Shown here: positions 49,764 to 58,330 of the stretch, one piece after another
How positions within the stretch are numbered: the first letter of the stretch is position 1
Layout: each line of letters starts with the position of its first letter
Source of the DNA: Serratia sarumanii
GTDB lineage: Bacteria; Pseudomonadota; Gammaproteobacteria; Enterobacterales; Enterobacteriaceae
Assembly: GCF_029962605.1 (NCBI RefSeq)
Contig: NZ_CP124750.1
Coordinates: 930,001 to 994,000 of the forward strand
DNA length: 64,000 bases
Direction of reading: 5' to 3'
Translations under genes and position numbers: made by a program
Notes under the pieces: model-generated
What the model saw: only the letters and a program-made list of their open reading frames with translations
Databases searched by the model: none
Told to the model about the DNA's origin: nothing

Positions 49764-52463
49764 ATGTTTATTCACAAGGGAACCACGCCGGCCGGCCGAT
49801 TGGCCACGGCGGTACGCGCCGCGCTGGCGGCGATGATGTTGACTCAGCCGGCTGTGGCGCTAGCCGCCCAGGCTGAGGCGAACGGCGCGCAGGCTGCACA
49901 GCAAAAGCATTTCAACATTGCGGCGCAGCCGCTGCAAAGCGCCATGTTGCGCTTCGCCGAGCAGGCCGGCATGCAGGTATTTTTCGACGAGGTGAAGCTC
50001 GATGGCATGCAGGCGGCGGCGCTGAACGGCAGCATGAGCGTTGAACAGGGCCTGCGGCGCTTGATCGGCGGCAATCCGGTGGCTTTCCGCCTGCAGCCGC
50101 AGGGGCAGATCGTATTGAGCCGGCTGCCGACGGCGAACGGCGACGGCGGTGCGCTGGCGCTGGACAGCCTGACGGTGCTGGGCGCCGGCGGCATCAACGC
50201 CAACGATTGGGTTTACGACGAACCGCGCTCGGTCAGCGTCATCAGCCGCGAACAGATGGACAACCGCCCGGCGCGACACGCGGCCGATATTCTGGAGCAG
50301 ACGACGGGGGCCTATTCCAGCGTCAGCCAGCAAGATCCGGCGCTGTCGGTCAACATCCGCGGCATACAAGACTACGGCCGGGTGAACATGAACATCGACG
50401 GCATGCGGCAGAATTTTCAAAAGAGCGGCCATGGCCAGCGTAACGGCACCATGTACATCGATTCCGAACTGCTGACCGGCGTGACCATCGACAAGGGCAC
50501 CACCGGCGGTATGGGCAGCGCCGGCACGCTCGGCGGCATCGCCACCTTCAATACCGTCAGCGCGAGCGATTTCCTGGCGCCGGGCAAAGAGCTGGGCGGC
50601 AAGCTGCACGCCAGCACCGGCGATAACGGCACCCACTTCATCGGCAGCGGCATACTGGCATTGGGCAACGAAACCGGCGATATGCTGCTGGCCGCCAGCG
50701 AACGCCACCTCGGCGACTATTGGCCCGGCAACAAGGGCGACATCGGCAACATTCGCATCAATAACGACACCGGCAATTACGATCGCTACGCCGAGAGCAT
50801 CAAGAACAACAAAATCCCCGACACTAATTACCGCATGCACTCGCGGCTGGCCAAGGTGGGCTGGAATCTGCCCGCCAACCAACGCCTGCAATTGAGCTAT
50901 CTGCAGACCCAGACCGCGTCGCCGATCGCCGGCACCTTGACCAACCTGGGCACCCGGCCGCCTTATGAACTGGGCTGGAAGCGCACCGGTTACAGCGACG
51001 TGATGGCGCGCAACGCGGCGTTCGACTACAGCTTGGCGCCGGAAGGCGTCGACTGGCTCGATTTTCAGGCCAAGCTGTATTACGTCGATACTCAGGACGA
51101 CAGCGACACCTACAGCACCAGCTCGCTGCTGGACAACGGCTACGCGACGCGCACCCGCCTGCGCACCTATGGCGCGCAGGCGCAAAACACCTCGCGTTTC
51201 AGCCTGGCGCCGGGGCATGACTTCCGCGCCAACTACGGGCTGGAGTTCTATTACGACAAAGCGACCAGCGACTCTTCCCGTGAGGGTATGGAAGGGGTGA
51301 CGCCGGCCGGCAACCGTTCGGTCGGCAGCCTGTTCGCCAACCTGACCTACGACTACGACGGCTGGCTGACGCTGGAGGGGGGGCTGCGTTACGACCGCTA
51401 TCGCCTACGCGGCCAGACCGGCCTGAGCTATCCGGATTTGGCCAAGGATGGGCAACGCTACACGATTGACAATCCTTGCAAAGCGTTGCGTCTGACCGGC
51501 TGTTCAACCACGACCCGCGAAGATTGGGACGTGGATCGCGATCAGGGCAAGCTGTCGCCGACGCTGGCGGTGGCGGTGCGCCCCGGCGTGGAGTGGCTTG
51601 AGCTGTATACCACCTACGGCAAATCCTGGCGGCCGCCGGCGATCACCGAAACGCTGACTAACGGCAGCGCGCACAGTTCTTCCACGCAATACCCCAACCC
51701 GTTCCTGCAGCCCGAGCGCTCGCGCGCCTGGGAAGTCGGGTTCAACGTGCAGCAGCCGGATCTGTGGTTTGAGGGCGATCGGTTGGTGGCCAAGGTGGCC
51801 TACTTCGACACCAAAGTGGATAACTACATCAACCTGGCGATAGACCGCAATAAACCGGGGCTGGTGCAGCCGAGCATCGGCAATGCCGCTTACGTCAACA
51901 ACCTGTCTAAAACCCGCTTCCGCGGGCTGGAGTACCAGCTCAACTATGACGCCGGGGTGTTCTACGCCGACCTGACCTACACCCACATGATCGGTAAAAA
52001 CGAGTTCTGCTCGAACAAGGCCTGGTTGGGAGGGCGTCTGCGCTACGGCGACGGATCGCGTCGCGGCAACTTCTATGTTGAGCCGGATGCCGCTTCCAAT
52101 GACTTCGTCACGTGTGACGGGGGGACGCAGTTCGGCTCCGCCGCCTACCTGCCGGGCGATCGCGGCTCGGTGACGCTGGGCGGCCGCGCCTTCGATCGCA
52201 AGCTGGACGCCGGGGTGACCGTGCGCTTCGCGCCGGGCTATCAGGACAGCTCGGTGCCATCCAACTACCCGTACCTGGCCGACTGGCCGAAGTACACCCT
52301 GTTCGATCTGTACGCCAGCTACAAGCTGACCGACAGCCTGACGCTGCGCGGCTCGGTGGAGAACCTGACCAACCGCGCCTACGTCGTCAGCTATGGGGAG
52401 ACGCTGGCCAATACCCTCGGGCGCGGCCGCACCGTGCAGGGCGGGGTGGAATACCGTTTTTAA
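49764..52463 (+). CDS. hasR: HasR, outer-membrane receptor for haem and haem-loaded HasA
   Basis: 899 residues, the known HasR precursor length from this ATG. Order: signal peptide (about 1-36); N-terminal signalling (STN) domain with FNIAAQPLQSAMLRFAEQAGMQVFFDEV; TonB box region LDSLTVLGAG; plug with VNIRGIQDYGRVNMNIDGM; 22-strand barrel ending YRF. His residues in QKSGHGQRN and NGSAHSSS probably correspond to the two published haem ligands (H189 and H603 of the mature protein). It takes haem from HasA and signals to HasS. The TTG at 49734 gives a longer frame but is not needed. Confidence 0.97.
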   Translation: MFIHKGTTPAGRLATAVRAALAAMMLTQPAVALAAQAEANGAQAAQQKHFNIAAQPLQSAMLRFAEQAGMQVFFDEVKLDGMQAAALNGSMSVEQGLRRLIGGNPVAFRLQPQGQIVLSRLPTANGDGGALALDSLTVLGAGGINANDWVYDEPRSVSVISREQMDNRPARHAADILEQTTGAYSSVSQQDPALSVNIRGIQDYGRVNMNIDGMRQNFQKSGHGQRNGTMYIDSELLTGVTIDKGTTGGMGSAGTLGGIATFNTVSASDFLAPGKELGGKLHASTGDNGTHFIGSGILALGNETGDMLLAASERHLGDYWPGNKGDIGNIRINNDTGNYDRYAESIKNNKIPDTNYRMHSRLAKVGWNLPANQRLQLSYLQTQTASPIAGTLTNLGTRPPYELGWKRTGYSDVMARNAAFDYSLAPEGVDWLDFQAKLYYVDTQDDSDTYSTSSLLDNGYATRTRLRTYGAQAQNTSRFSLAPGHDFRANYGLEFYYDKATSDSSREGMEGVTPAGNRSVGSLFANLTYDYDGWLTLEGGLRYDRYRLRGQTGLSYPDLAKDGQRYTIDNPCKALRLTGCSTTTREDWDVDRDQGKLSPTLAVAVRPGVEWLELYTTYGKSWRPPAITETLTNGSAHSSSTQYPNPFLQPERSRAWEVGFNVQQPDLWFEGDRLVAKVAYFDTKVDNYINLAIDRNKPGLVQPSIGNAAYVNNLSKTRFRGLEYQLNYDAGVFYADLTYTHMIGKNEFCSNKAWLGGRLRYGDGSRRGNFYVEPDAASNDFVTCDGGTQFGSAAYLPGDRGSVTLGGRAFDRKLDAGVTVRFAPGYQDSSVPSNYPYLADWPKYTLFDLYASYKLTDSLTLRGSVENLTNRAYVVSYGETLANTLGRGRTVQGGVEYRF

Positions 52464-52541
52464 GCAGTAAAAGGGCGTTGCTCATCCTTGAGCACAAGGG
52501 CTGCCTCGCAAGGGGCGCCGTTCATCAATGGAGATAGAGAA

Positions 52542-53111
52542 ATGGCATTTTCAGTCAACTATGACAGCAGCTTTGGCGGTTACAGCATTCATGACTATCT
52601 GGGCCAATGGGCTTCGACATTCGGTGATATCAACCATACCAACGGTAATGTCGTCGAAGGCTCAAACAGCGGTGGCTTCTACGGCGGCCGGTTGTCCGGT
52701 AGCCAATACGCCGTGACCAGTACGGATAACCATGTCACGTCGGTCGTGGCGGGTGGCAACCTGACCTACACGCTGTTCAATGAACCTGCGCATACCCTAT
52801 ACGGCCAGCTGGATTCCCTGTCATTCGGCGACGGTTTGAGCGGTGGCGATACATCACCGTACAGCATTCAGGTGCCTGACGTCAGCTTCGGCGGCCTGAA
52901 CCTCAGCAGCCTGCAGGCGCAGGGCCACGATGGCGTGGTGCACCAGGTGGTGTACGGCCTGATGTCCGGCGATACCGGCGCGCTGGAGACCGCGCTGAAC
53001 GGCATCCTCGACGACTACGGCCTGAGCGTCAACTCCACCTTCGATCAGGTGGCGGCGGCGACGGCGGTGGGCGTGCAGCATGCCGACAGCCCGGAACTGC
53101 TGGCGGCCTGA
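52542..53111 (+). CDS. hasA: HasA haemophore
   Basis: 189 residues, secreted without a cleaved N-terminal signal by the HasD-HasE-TolC type I pathway; the C-terminal signal ends PELLAA. The haem ligands are H32 (DINHTNG) and the Tyr in NLTYTLF (position 76 here), with the supporting His in EPAHTLY (84 here). Published numbering is H32, Y75, H83, so this protein appears to have one extra residue in the loop around 38-42. HasA captures haem from haemoglobin and delivers it to HasR. GAGATAGAGA precedes the ATG. Confidence 0.97.
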   Translation: MAFSVNYDSSFGGYSIHDYLGQWASTFGDINHTNGNVVEGSNSGGFYGGRLSGSQYAVTSTDNHVTSVVAGGNLTYTLFNEPAHTLYGQLDSLSFGDGLSGGDTSPYSIQVPDVSFGGLNLSSLQAQGHDGVVHQVVYGLMSGDTGALETALNGILDDYGLSVNSTFDQVAAATAVGVQHADSPELLAA

Positions 53112-53122
53112 TCGTGGCCGTT

Positions 53123-53166
53123 TGCCCGCCGGCGCCGCGCGCCCCGGCGGGCATTTTCTCGTTTTT
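53123..53166 (+). terminator. Hairpin between hasA and hasD (probable attenuator)
   Basis: 10-bp stem TGCCCGCCGG (53123-53132) / CCGGCGGGCA (53144-53153), 11-base loop, followed by TTTTCTCGTTTTT. A good intrinsic terminator inside the operon that would make hasA mRNA more abundant than hasDEB mRNA. Confidence 0.75.
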
Positions 53167-53213
53167 AGCCGATGGAAAACGCCATGAAAAACGCCGTCAG
53201 GCGCGGAGAAGTG

Positions 53214-54965
53214 ATGAGCGTGCTGGCCGCATACCGGCGCGTATTTTGGGGCATCGCACTGTTTACCGCGGTGATCAACCTGTTGATGTTGGCACCGGCG
53301 CTGTACATGCTGCAGGTCTACGATCGCGTGTTGCCGTCGGGCAACCGCATGACGCTGGCGATGCTGACCCTGATGGTGGTCGGCCTTTACCTGTTTATGG
53401 GGCTGCTGGAGTGGGTGCGCAGCCAGGTGGTGATCCGCCTCGGCGCCCAGATGGATATGCGCCTGAATCAGCGAGTCTACGACGCCGCCTTCGAAACCAA
53501 TCTGAAAACCGGCAACCCGCTGGCGGGGCAGGCGCTGAACGATCTGACCAACCTGCGCCAGTTCGCCACCGGCAATGCGCTGTTCGCCTTTTTCGATGCC
53601 CCCTGGTTCCCGGTTTATCTGCTGGTGGTTTTTCTGCTCCACCCCTGGCTTGGCGCGTTGGCCAGCGCCGGGGTGATCGTGCTGGTGCTGCTGGCCTGGC
53701 TCAACCAGCGGGTGTCGCAGGCGCCGCTCGCGGAGGCCGGCCGGGTCGCGCTGAGCGCCACGCAGCAGGCCAACGGCAACCTGCGCAATGCTGAAGCCAT
53801 CGCCGCCATGGGGATGCTGACCGATTTGCGCCTGCGCTGGCTGCGGCAGCATCAGCAGTTCCTGCTGCTGCAGAACCGCGCCAGCGAGAAAATCGCCGCC
53901 GTCACCGCCTGGTCGAAAACCGTGCGGCTGGCGCTGCAGTCGCTGATGTTGGGCTGTGGCGCGCTGCTGGCGGTCAACGGCGACATTACGCCGGGCATGA
54001 TGATCGCCGGATCGATCCTGATCGGCAGGGTGCTGGGGCCGATCGATCAGTTGATAGGCGCCTGGAAGCAGTGGTCGTCGGCGCGCCAGTCCCTGCAGCG
54101 GCTGGAGGTGATGCTGGCCGCCAACCCGCCGCAGGCGGCGAGCCTGCCGCTGCCGGCGCCCAGCGGCGCATTGGCCGTGAATCAGCTGAGCGCCAGCGCG
54201 CCTGGCGGGAGCGCGCCGGTGTTGCACGGCGTCAGTTTTCGTCTGGAGGCCGGCGAGGTGCTGGGCGTCATTGGCGCGTCCGGCTCCGGCAAAACGCTGC
54301 TGATGCGCCAACTGGTCGGCGCGCTGACGCCGCTCAGCGGCGACGTGCGGCTGGACGGTGCGGATCTTCGGCAGTGGGACAAACAGCAACTGGGGCCGCA
54401 TATCGGCTACTTGCCGCAGGATATCCAGCTGTTCGCCGGCACCCTGACGGAAAATATCGCCCGCTTTGGCCAGGTTGACGCCGAGAAGGTGGTGGCCGCC
54501 GCCGCGCTGGCCGGCGTGCACCAACTGATCCTGCATTTGCCCAAAGGGTATGAAACCGAGCTGGGCGAGGGTGGCAGCGGCCTGTCCGGCGGCCAGCGTC
54601 AGCGGGTGGCGCTGGCGCGCGCGCTGTATGGCTCTCCGGCGTTGGTGGTATTGGACGAACCGAACGCCAACCTCGATCGCGAAGGGGAAGAGGCGCTGCA
54701 GCGGGCGATCGAAGCGCTGAAAAAGCGCGGCACCACCATCGTGTTGGTGACCCACAAACCGGCTATTCTGGCGACGACCGACAGATTGCTGGTGCTGGCC
54801 GCCGGCCAGGTGCAGCACTTCGGCCCCAGCGACGCCATCCTGAAAAAACTGCCTGGTTTTACGCCCGCGGCCGTACCGGCCAACGCCGGCCGCAGCAGCG
54901 GCGGCGGTTTCAACGTCAACTACGCCAATTTTGCCAAAACGGCCAGCGGTGAACGAAAAGTATGA
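53214..54965 (+). CDS. hasD: HasD, ABC exporter of the HasA type I secretion system
   Basis: 583 residues: an N-terminal membrane domain of about six helices, then the nucleotide-binding domain with Walker A GASGSGKT (about 354), Q-loop PQDIQLF, signature LSGGQRQR, Walker B ALVVLDEPNANLD and switch VTHKP. It is the PrtD/HlyB-like inner-membrane ATPase that recognises HasA. I start at 53214, where GGAG is well placed; ATGs at 53172 and 53184 are possible and add 14 or 10 residues. Its TGA overlaps the hasE ATG. Confidence 0.95.
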   Translation: MSVLAAYRRVFWGIALFTAVINLLMLAPALYMLQVYDRVLPSGNRMTLAMLTLMVVGLYLFMGLLEWVRSQVVIRLGAQMDMRLNQRVYDAAFETNLKTGNPLAGQALNDLTNLRQFATGNALFAFFDAPWFPVYLLVVFLLHPWLGALASAGVIVLVLLAWLNQRVSQAPLAEAGRVALSATQQANGNLRNAEAIAAMGMLTDLRLRWLRQHQQFLLLQNRASEKIAAVTAWSKTVRLALQSLMLGCGALLAVNGDITPGMMIAGSILIGRVLGPIDQLIGAWKQWSSARQSLQRLEVMLAANPPQAASLPLPAPSGALAVNQLSASAPGGSAPVLHGVSFRLEAGEVLGVIGASGSGKTLLMRQLVGALTPLSGDVRLDGADLRQWDKQQLGPHIGYLPQDIQLFAGTLTENIARFGQVDAEKVVAAAALAGVHQLILHLPKGYETELGEGGSGLSGGQRQRVALARALYGSPALVVLDEPNANLDREGEEALQRAIEALKKRGTTIVLVTHKPAILATTDRLLVLAAGQVQHFGPSDAILKKLPGFTPAAVPANAGRSSGGGFNVNYANFAKTASGERKV

Positions 54966-56293
54966 GCAATCAGAGTGTGATCCCCGGCGATATCGACGCG
55001 CTTTCCCGGCAGTTCGACGAAGGGCGCCACCTGCGGCTCGGTGGTTGGCTGGTGCTGTTGGGATTTGGCGGTTTCCTGCTGTGGGGGCTGTTGGCGCCGC
55101 TGGATAAGGGTGTGCCGGTCTCCGGCAGCGTGGTGGTGGCCGGCAACCGCAAGGCGGTGCAGCACCCGAGCGGCGGCGTGGTGTCGCAAATTCAGGTGCA
55201 TGAGGGCGACCGGGTCAGCGCCGGGCAGGTGCTGCTGCTGATGGATACCGTCGACAGCCGCACCCAGCGCGATGCGCTGCGCAGCCAGCAGTTGAGCAAC
55301 GCCGCGCAGCGGGCGCGGCTGCAGGCCGAGCGCGATGGCCTGCAGGCGATCGTTTTCCCCGCGTTGTTGCAAGCGCGGCGGGAGGAGCCGGAGGTGATGT
55401 CGTTGATGCTGTTGCAACAGCAGCTGTTCACCAGCCGCCGTGCGGCGTTGCAGAGCGAGCTGGCGGCGATCGCGGAGAGCATCGCCGGATCGCAGGCGAT
55501 GCTGGAGGGGATCCGGCAGTCTTACGCCAGCAAGCAGCGGCAAAAGGCCATGTTGCAGGAGCAGCTGAGCGGCATGCGCAAGCTGGCGGCGCAAGGGTAT
55601 GTGGCGCGCAACCGGCTGCTGGATCTGGAAGGGCAGTATGCGCAGATCGACGGCCAGGCGTCCGAAGACACCGGCAATATCGGCCGCCTGGGGCGCCAGA
55701 TCCTAGAGCTGAAGCTGCGGGCGATCCAGCGGCGGGAAGAATATCAGAAAGAGGTCAGCAGCCAACTGGCCGAGGTGCGGATGAAGCTGGACGAGCTGGA
55801 TAACCGCCTGGCCAAAGCGGAGGCCGATCTGGGCCATACGCAGGTGAAAGCGCCGGTGGCGGGCACCGTGGTGGGGCTGAGCGTGTTCACCGAAGGCGGT
55901 GTGATCGGCGCCGGTCAGCAACTGATGGAGATCGTGCCCAGCGATCGGGGGCTGCAGGTGGAGGCGCGTATTCCGGTCGAACTGATTGACAAGGTGCAGG
56001 TGGGCTTGCCGGTCGAGCTGTTGTTCTCGGCGTTTAACCAAAGCACCACGCCGCGCGTCGAGGGCGAAGTGACGCTGGTCGGGGCCGATCGCCTGACCGA
56101 CGAGAAAAGCGGTGCGCCCTATTACAGCGTGCGCGCCAAGGTCAGCGAAGCGGGCCTGCAGCGGTTGAACGGGTTGGAGATCCGCCCAGGGATGCCGGTC
56201 GAAGGGTTCATCCGCACCGGCGAGCGTTCGATGATGAACTACCTGTTCAAACCGCTGACCGATCGCCTTCATCTGGCGCTGACGGAAGAGTGA
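54962..56293 (+). CDS. hasE: HasE, membrane fusion protein of the HasA exporter
   Basis: 443 residues of the HlyD family: one N-terminal membrane helix (LVLLGFGGFLLWGLLAPLDKG), a split biotinyl-lipoyl-like domain (GGVVSQIQVHEGDRVSAGQVLL ... HTQVKAPVAGTVVGLSVFTEGGVI), and two long coiled-coil helices between. It links HasD to the TolC outer-membrane channel. The start overlaps the hasD stop (ATGA), indicating translational coupling. Confidence 0.95.
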   Translation: MSNQSVIPGDIDALSRQFDEGRHLRLGGWLVLLGFGGFLLWGLLAPLDKGVPVSGSVVVAGNRKAVQHPSGGVVSQIQVHEGDRVSAGQVLLLMDTVDSRTQRDALRSQQLSNAAQRARLQAERDGLQAIVFPALLQARREEPEVMSLMLLQQQLFTSRRAALQSELAAIAESIAGSQAMLEGIRQSYASKQRQKAMLQEQLSGMRKLAAQGYVARNRLLDLEGQYAQIDGQASEDTGNIGRLGRQILELKLRAIQRREEYQKEVSSQLAEVRMKLDELDNRLAKAEADLGHTQVKAPVAGTVVGLSVFTEGGVIGAGQQLMEIVPSDRGLQVEARIPVELIDKVQVGLPVELLFSAFNQSTTPRVEGEVTLVGADRLTDEKSGAPYYSVRAKVSEAGLQRLNGLEIRPGMPVEGFIRTGERSMMNYLFKPLTDRLHLALTEE

Positions 56294-56295
56294 GC

Positions 56296-57084
56296 ATGTC
56301 GGTTTCGCCGCTGCCTTTTGCCGCGCCCGGCGCCGCCATGCCCTGGCGCCGTTGCCTGGTGCTGGTGCTGGCGCTGCACCTGCTGGCCGCGGCGCTGCTC
56401 TGGCCCTGGCGAGACAAGGCCGCGCCGGCGTGGGTGCCGCCACCGGCGGTCATGGTGGTGATGGCCGCCGCACCGCTGGCCCCGGCCGAGGTAAAACAAC
56501 CGCCAGGACAAAGGACGCCGCCGCCTCAGGTTGAACCGCCGGCGCCGGAACCCTTGCCGACGGTGAAGGTGCCTGAAGCCGCACGGCCGAACATCGCCGT
56601 ACCGCCGAAGCAGAAAAAACCGCCCAAGCCGGTGAAGAAAACCCTCCCGCCGCGCACACCGCCGCAGGAGAAAACGATCGCGCCGCCGAAGGTTCAGGAG
56701 CAAAGCGTCGGTGCGCCACCGCCGGGCCGGGCGGATAAAACGGCCGCGCCGCAAACCCGCCTGACGCCCTATGCTCAAGCGGGGGTGGACAACTGGCGCA
56801 GCCGCATCAGCGGCCGCCTGAATCGCTTTAAACGTTACCCCAAAGACGCATTGCGGCTGAAGCGCCAGGGCGTCGGGCAGGTGCGTTTCACGTTGGACAG
56901 GCAGGGCCATGTGCTGGCGGTGACGCTGGTCAGCAGCGCCGGGCTGCCGTCGCTGGATCGCGAAATCCAGGCGCTGGTCAAGCGCGCTTCGCCGTTGCCT
57001 ACGCCGCCGGCGGACGCCTACGTCAACGGCACGGTGGAATTGACGTTGCCGATCGATTTCAGTTTGCGCGGCGCAAGTTTTTGA
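56296..57084 (+). CDS. hasB: HasB, HasR-dedicated TonB paralogue
   Basis: 262 residues: one N-terminal membrane helix (CLVLVLALHLLAAALLWPW), a Pro/Lys-rich periplasmic spanning region (PPQVEPPAPEP ... PPKQKKPPKPVKK), and a TonB C-terminal domain (YPKDALRLKRQGVGQVRFTLDRQGHVLAVTLVSSAGLPSLDREIQALVKRASPLPTPP). With ExbB-ExbD it energises HasR. A GTG at 56290 overlapping the hasE stop (264 residues) is the alternative start; published HasB is 263. Last gene of the operon; no clear terminator follows. Confidence 0.95.
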   Translation: MSVSPLPFAAPGAAMPWRRCLVLVLALHLLAAALLWPWRDKAAPAWVPPPAVMVVMAAAPLAPAEVKQPPGQRTPPPQVEPPAPEPLPTVKVPEAARPNIAVPPKQKKPPKPVKKTLPPRTPPQEKTIAPPKVQEQSVGAPPPGRADKTAAPQTRLTPYAQAGVDNWRSRISGRLNRFKRYPKDALRLKRQGVGQVRFTLDRQGHVLAVTLVSSAGLPSLDREIQALVKRASPLPTPPADAYVNGTVELTLPIDFSLRGASF

Positions 57085-57310
57085 GCCGCGACAATATCTC
57101 TCCCTGATAAAATCATTTTTCAGCAGCTTGTCCTGCCATTCATTATTTTCAAAGCGTATCGTTATTTTATTTGGCGCGGCGGAGTTGGCGTTCTGCGCGA
57201 TATTTTCATTTAAAAAGCACGAATGCCTTTTATTTTACGGCTGACAAAAAATAAACAGCTTGACGCTGCGGAGTTCGGGTTTTAGTTTTTAATTATAAAA
57301 TAGGAACTGA

Positions 57311-57327
57311 GTTCCATATAGTGGAAC
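57311..57327 (+). promoter_or_regulatory. IclR-type operator upstream of the IclR gene
   Basis: GTTCCATATAGTGGAAC: 5-bp arms GTTCC/GGAAC around seven bases, 11 bases before the IclR start. The same type of site occurs before the OPT gene, with 15 of 17 bases identical. Confidence 0.65.
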
Positions 57328-57337
57328 AAGGCGGATC

Positions 57338-58111
57338 ATGACAACGCTGGAAAATGCCGCTGCGGTATTAAAACTCTTTTCTCAACAACGCGTGATGCAT
57401 GGCCAACCGGGCATTGCATTCAGCGACGTGGTAGATCAATTGGCGCTGCCGAAAAGCACGGTATCGCGCCTGCTGCAGAGCATGGAAAATCAGGGCATGC
57501 TGGAGCGCGATCCCGATAGCCGGCGTTACCGCATCGGCGCGCTGTTGCTGGCGGCATCCAGCCACTACCTGTCGATGCCGCTGGTGGACAACCTGGCGGC
57601 CAGCATGGCGCAGCTGTGCCGCCAGACGGCGTGTACCGGCTACCTCTCGGTGCTGGAGGGGCAGGAGATCATGGTGATGCGCATGTTCCCCGGCCGCCAC
57701 TTTTTGCAGGTGGTCACCCCGGCGGGCTACCGTTCACCGGCGGCGGAAACCTCGGTTGGTCGGGCGATACTGGCGCGTGAAAGCGACGAGCAGGTTCGGG
57801 CGCGTTACGCCGGCGGTTACCGGGCGGCTTCGCCCAATGCGCCGCAAACGCTGGATGCGCTGCTGCAGAAGTTGCAGCAGGTGAGGCGCCAGGGCTGGTC
57901 GCTGGCGCGCAATGAAACTTTGAACGGCATCAGTTCGCTGGCGACCGCGCTGGTGAACAAGCACGGCAGCGAGACGGTGGGGCTGTGTCTGTCCTTCCCT
58001 TCGCAGGGCGAGGAACAGCCGTTTGTTCCGGAAATTCTGGCCGAATTAACCGCAGTCAGCCGCCAACTGGCGGAAAAATATGGCGATGATTATTGGCAGC
58101 AGATCAACTAA
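57338..58111 (+). CDS. IclR-family transcriptional regulator
   Basis: 257 residues. The N-terminal winged helix has FSDVVDQLALPKSTVSRLLQSMENQGMLERDPDSRRYRIGALLLA. The C-terminal IclR effector domain has VVTPAGYRSPAAETSVGRAILA and WSLARNETLNGISSLATALV. IclR proteins control catabolic operons and bind small organic acids or derivatives. It lies upstream of, and in the same direction as, the OPT-DUF1177-AroM genes. The paired palindromes suggest autoregulation and control of that operon. Confidence 0.92.
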   Translation: MTTLENAAAVLKLFSQQRVMHGQPGIAFSDVVDQLALPKSTVSRLLQSMENQGMLERDPDSRRYRIGALLLAASSHYLSMPLVDNLAASMAQLCRQTACTGYLSVLEGQEIMVMRMFPGRHFLQVVTPAGYRSPAAETSVGRAILARESDEQVRARYAGGYRAASPNAPQTLDALLQKLQQVRRQGWSLARNETLNGISSLATALVNKHGSETVGLCLSFPSQGEEQPFVPEILAELTAVSRQLAEKYGDDYWQQIN

Positions 58112-58246
58112 CGCGCCGGAGCTATAACGTTTCATCATCATTAACGAGCGCCGACACCAGGGAACTCATTAATTATATTTCACCGTATTTTATTGGTGAG
58201 AAATAGACAGGCTAAATAAGAAAATAATCACGTTATGACGCCGGCA

Positions 58247-58263
58247 GTTCCAAATAATGGAAC
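58247..58263 (+). promoter_or_regulatory. IclR-type operator upstream of the OPT transporter gene
   Basis: GTTCCAAATAATGGAAC, extended by CA/TG to a 21-base palindrome (58245-58265). It lies 68 bases before the OPT start and matches the site at 57311 in 15 of 17 positions. Confidence 0.65.
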
Positions 58264-58330
58264 TGTCGCGGCGAACTATCGTCGGGCGTTATTTCCGGCA
58301 TGCGGCAGGAAATATTCAGGGATACCAAGC

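Noticed and set aside
52854..54818. 654-codon open frame antisense to hasA and hasD
   Set aside because: Gln/His/Arg-rich reverse-frame artefact spanning two genuine genes and the intergenic hairpin; no start site support.
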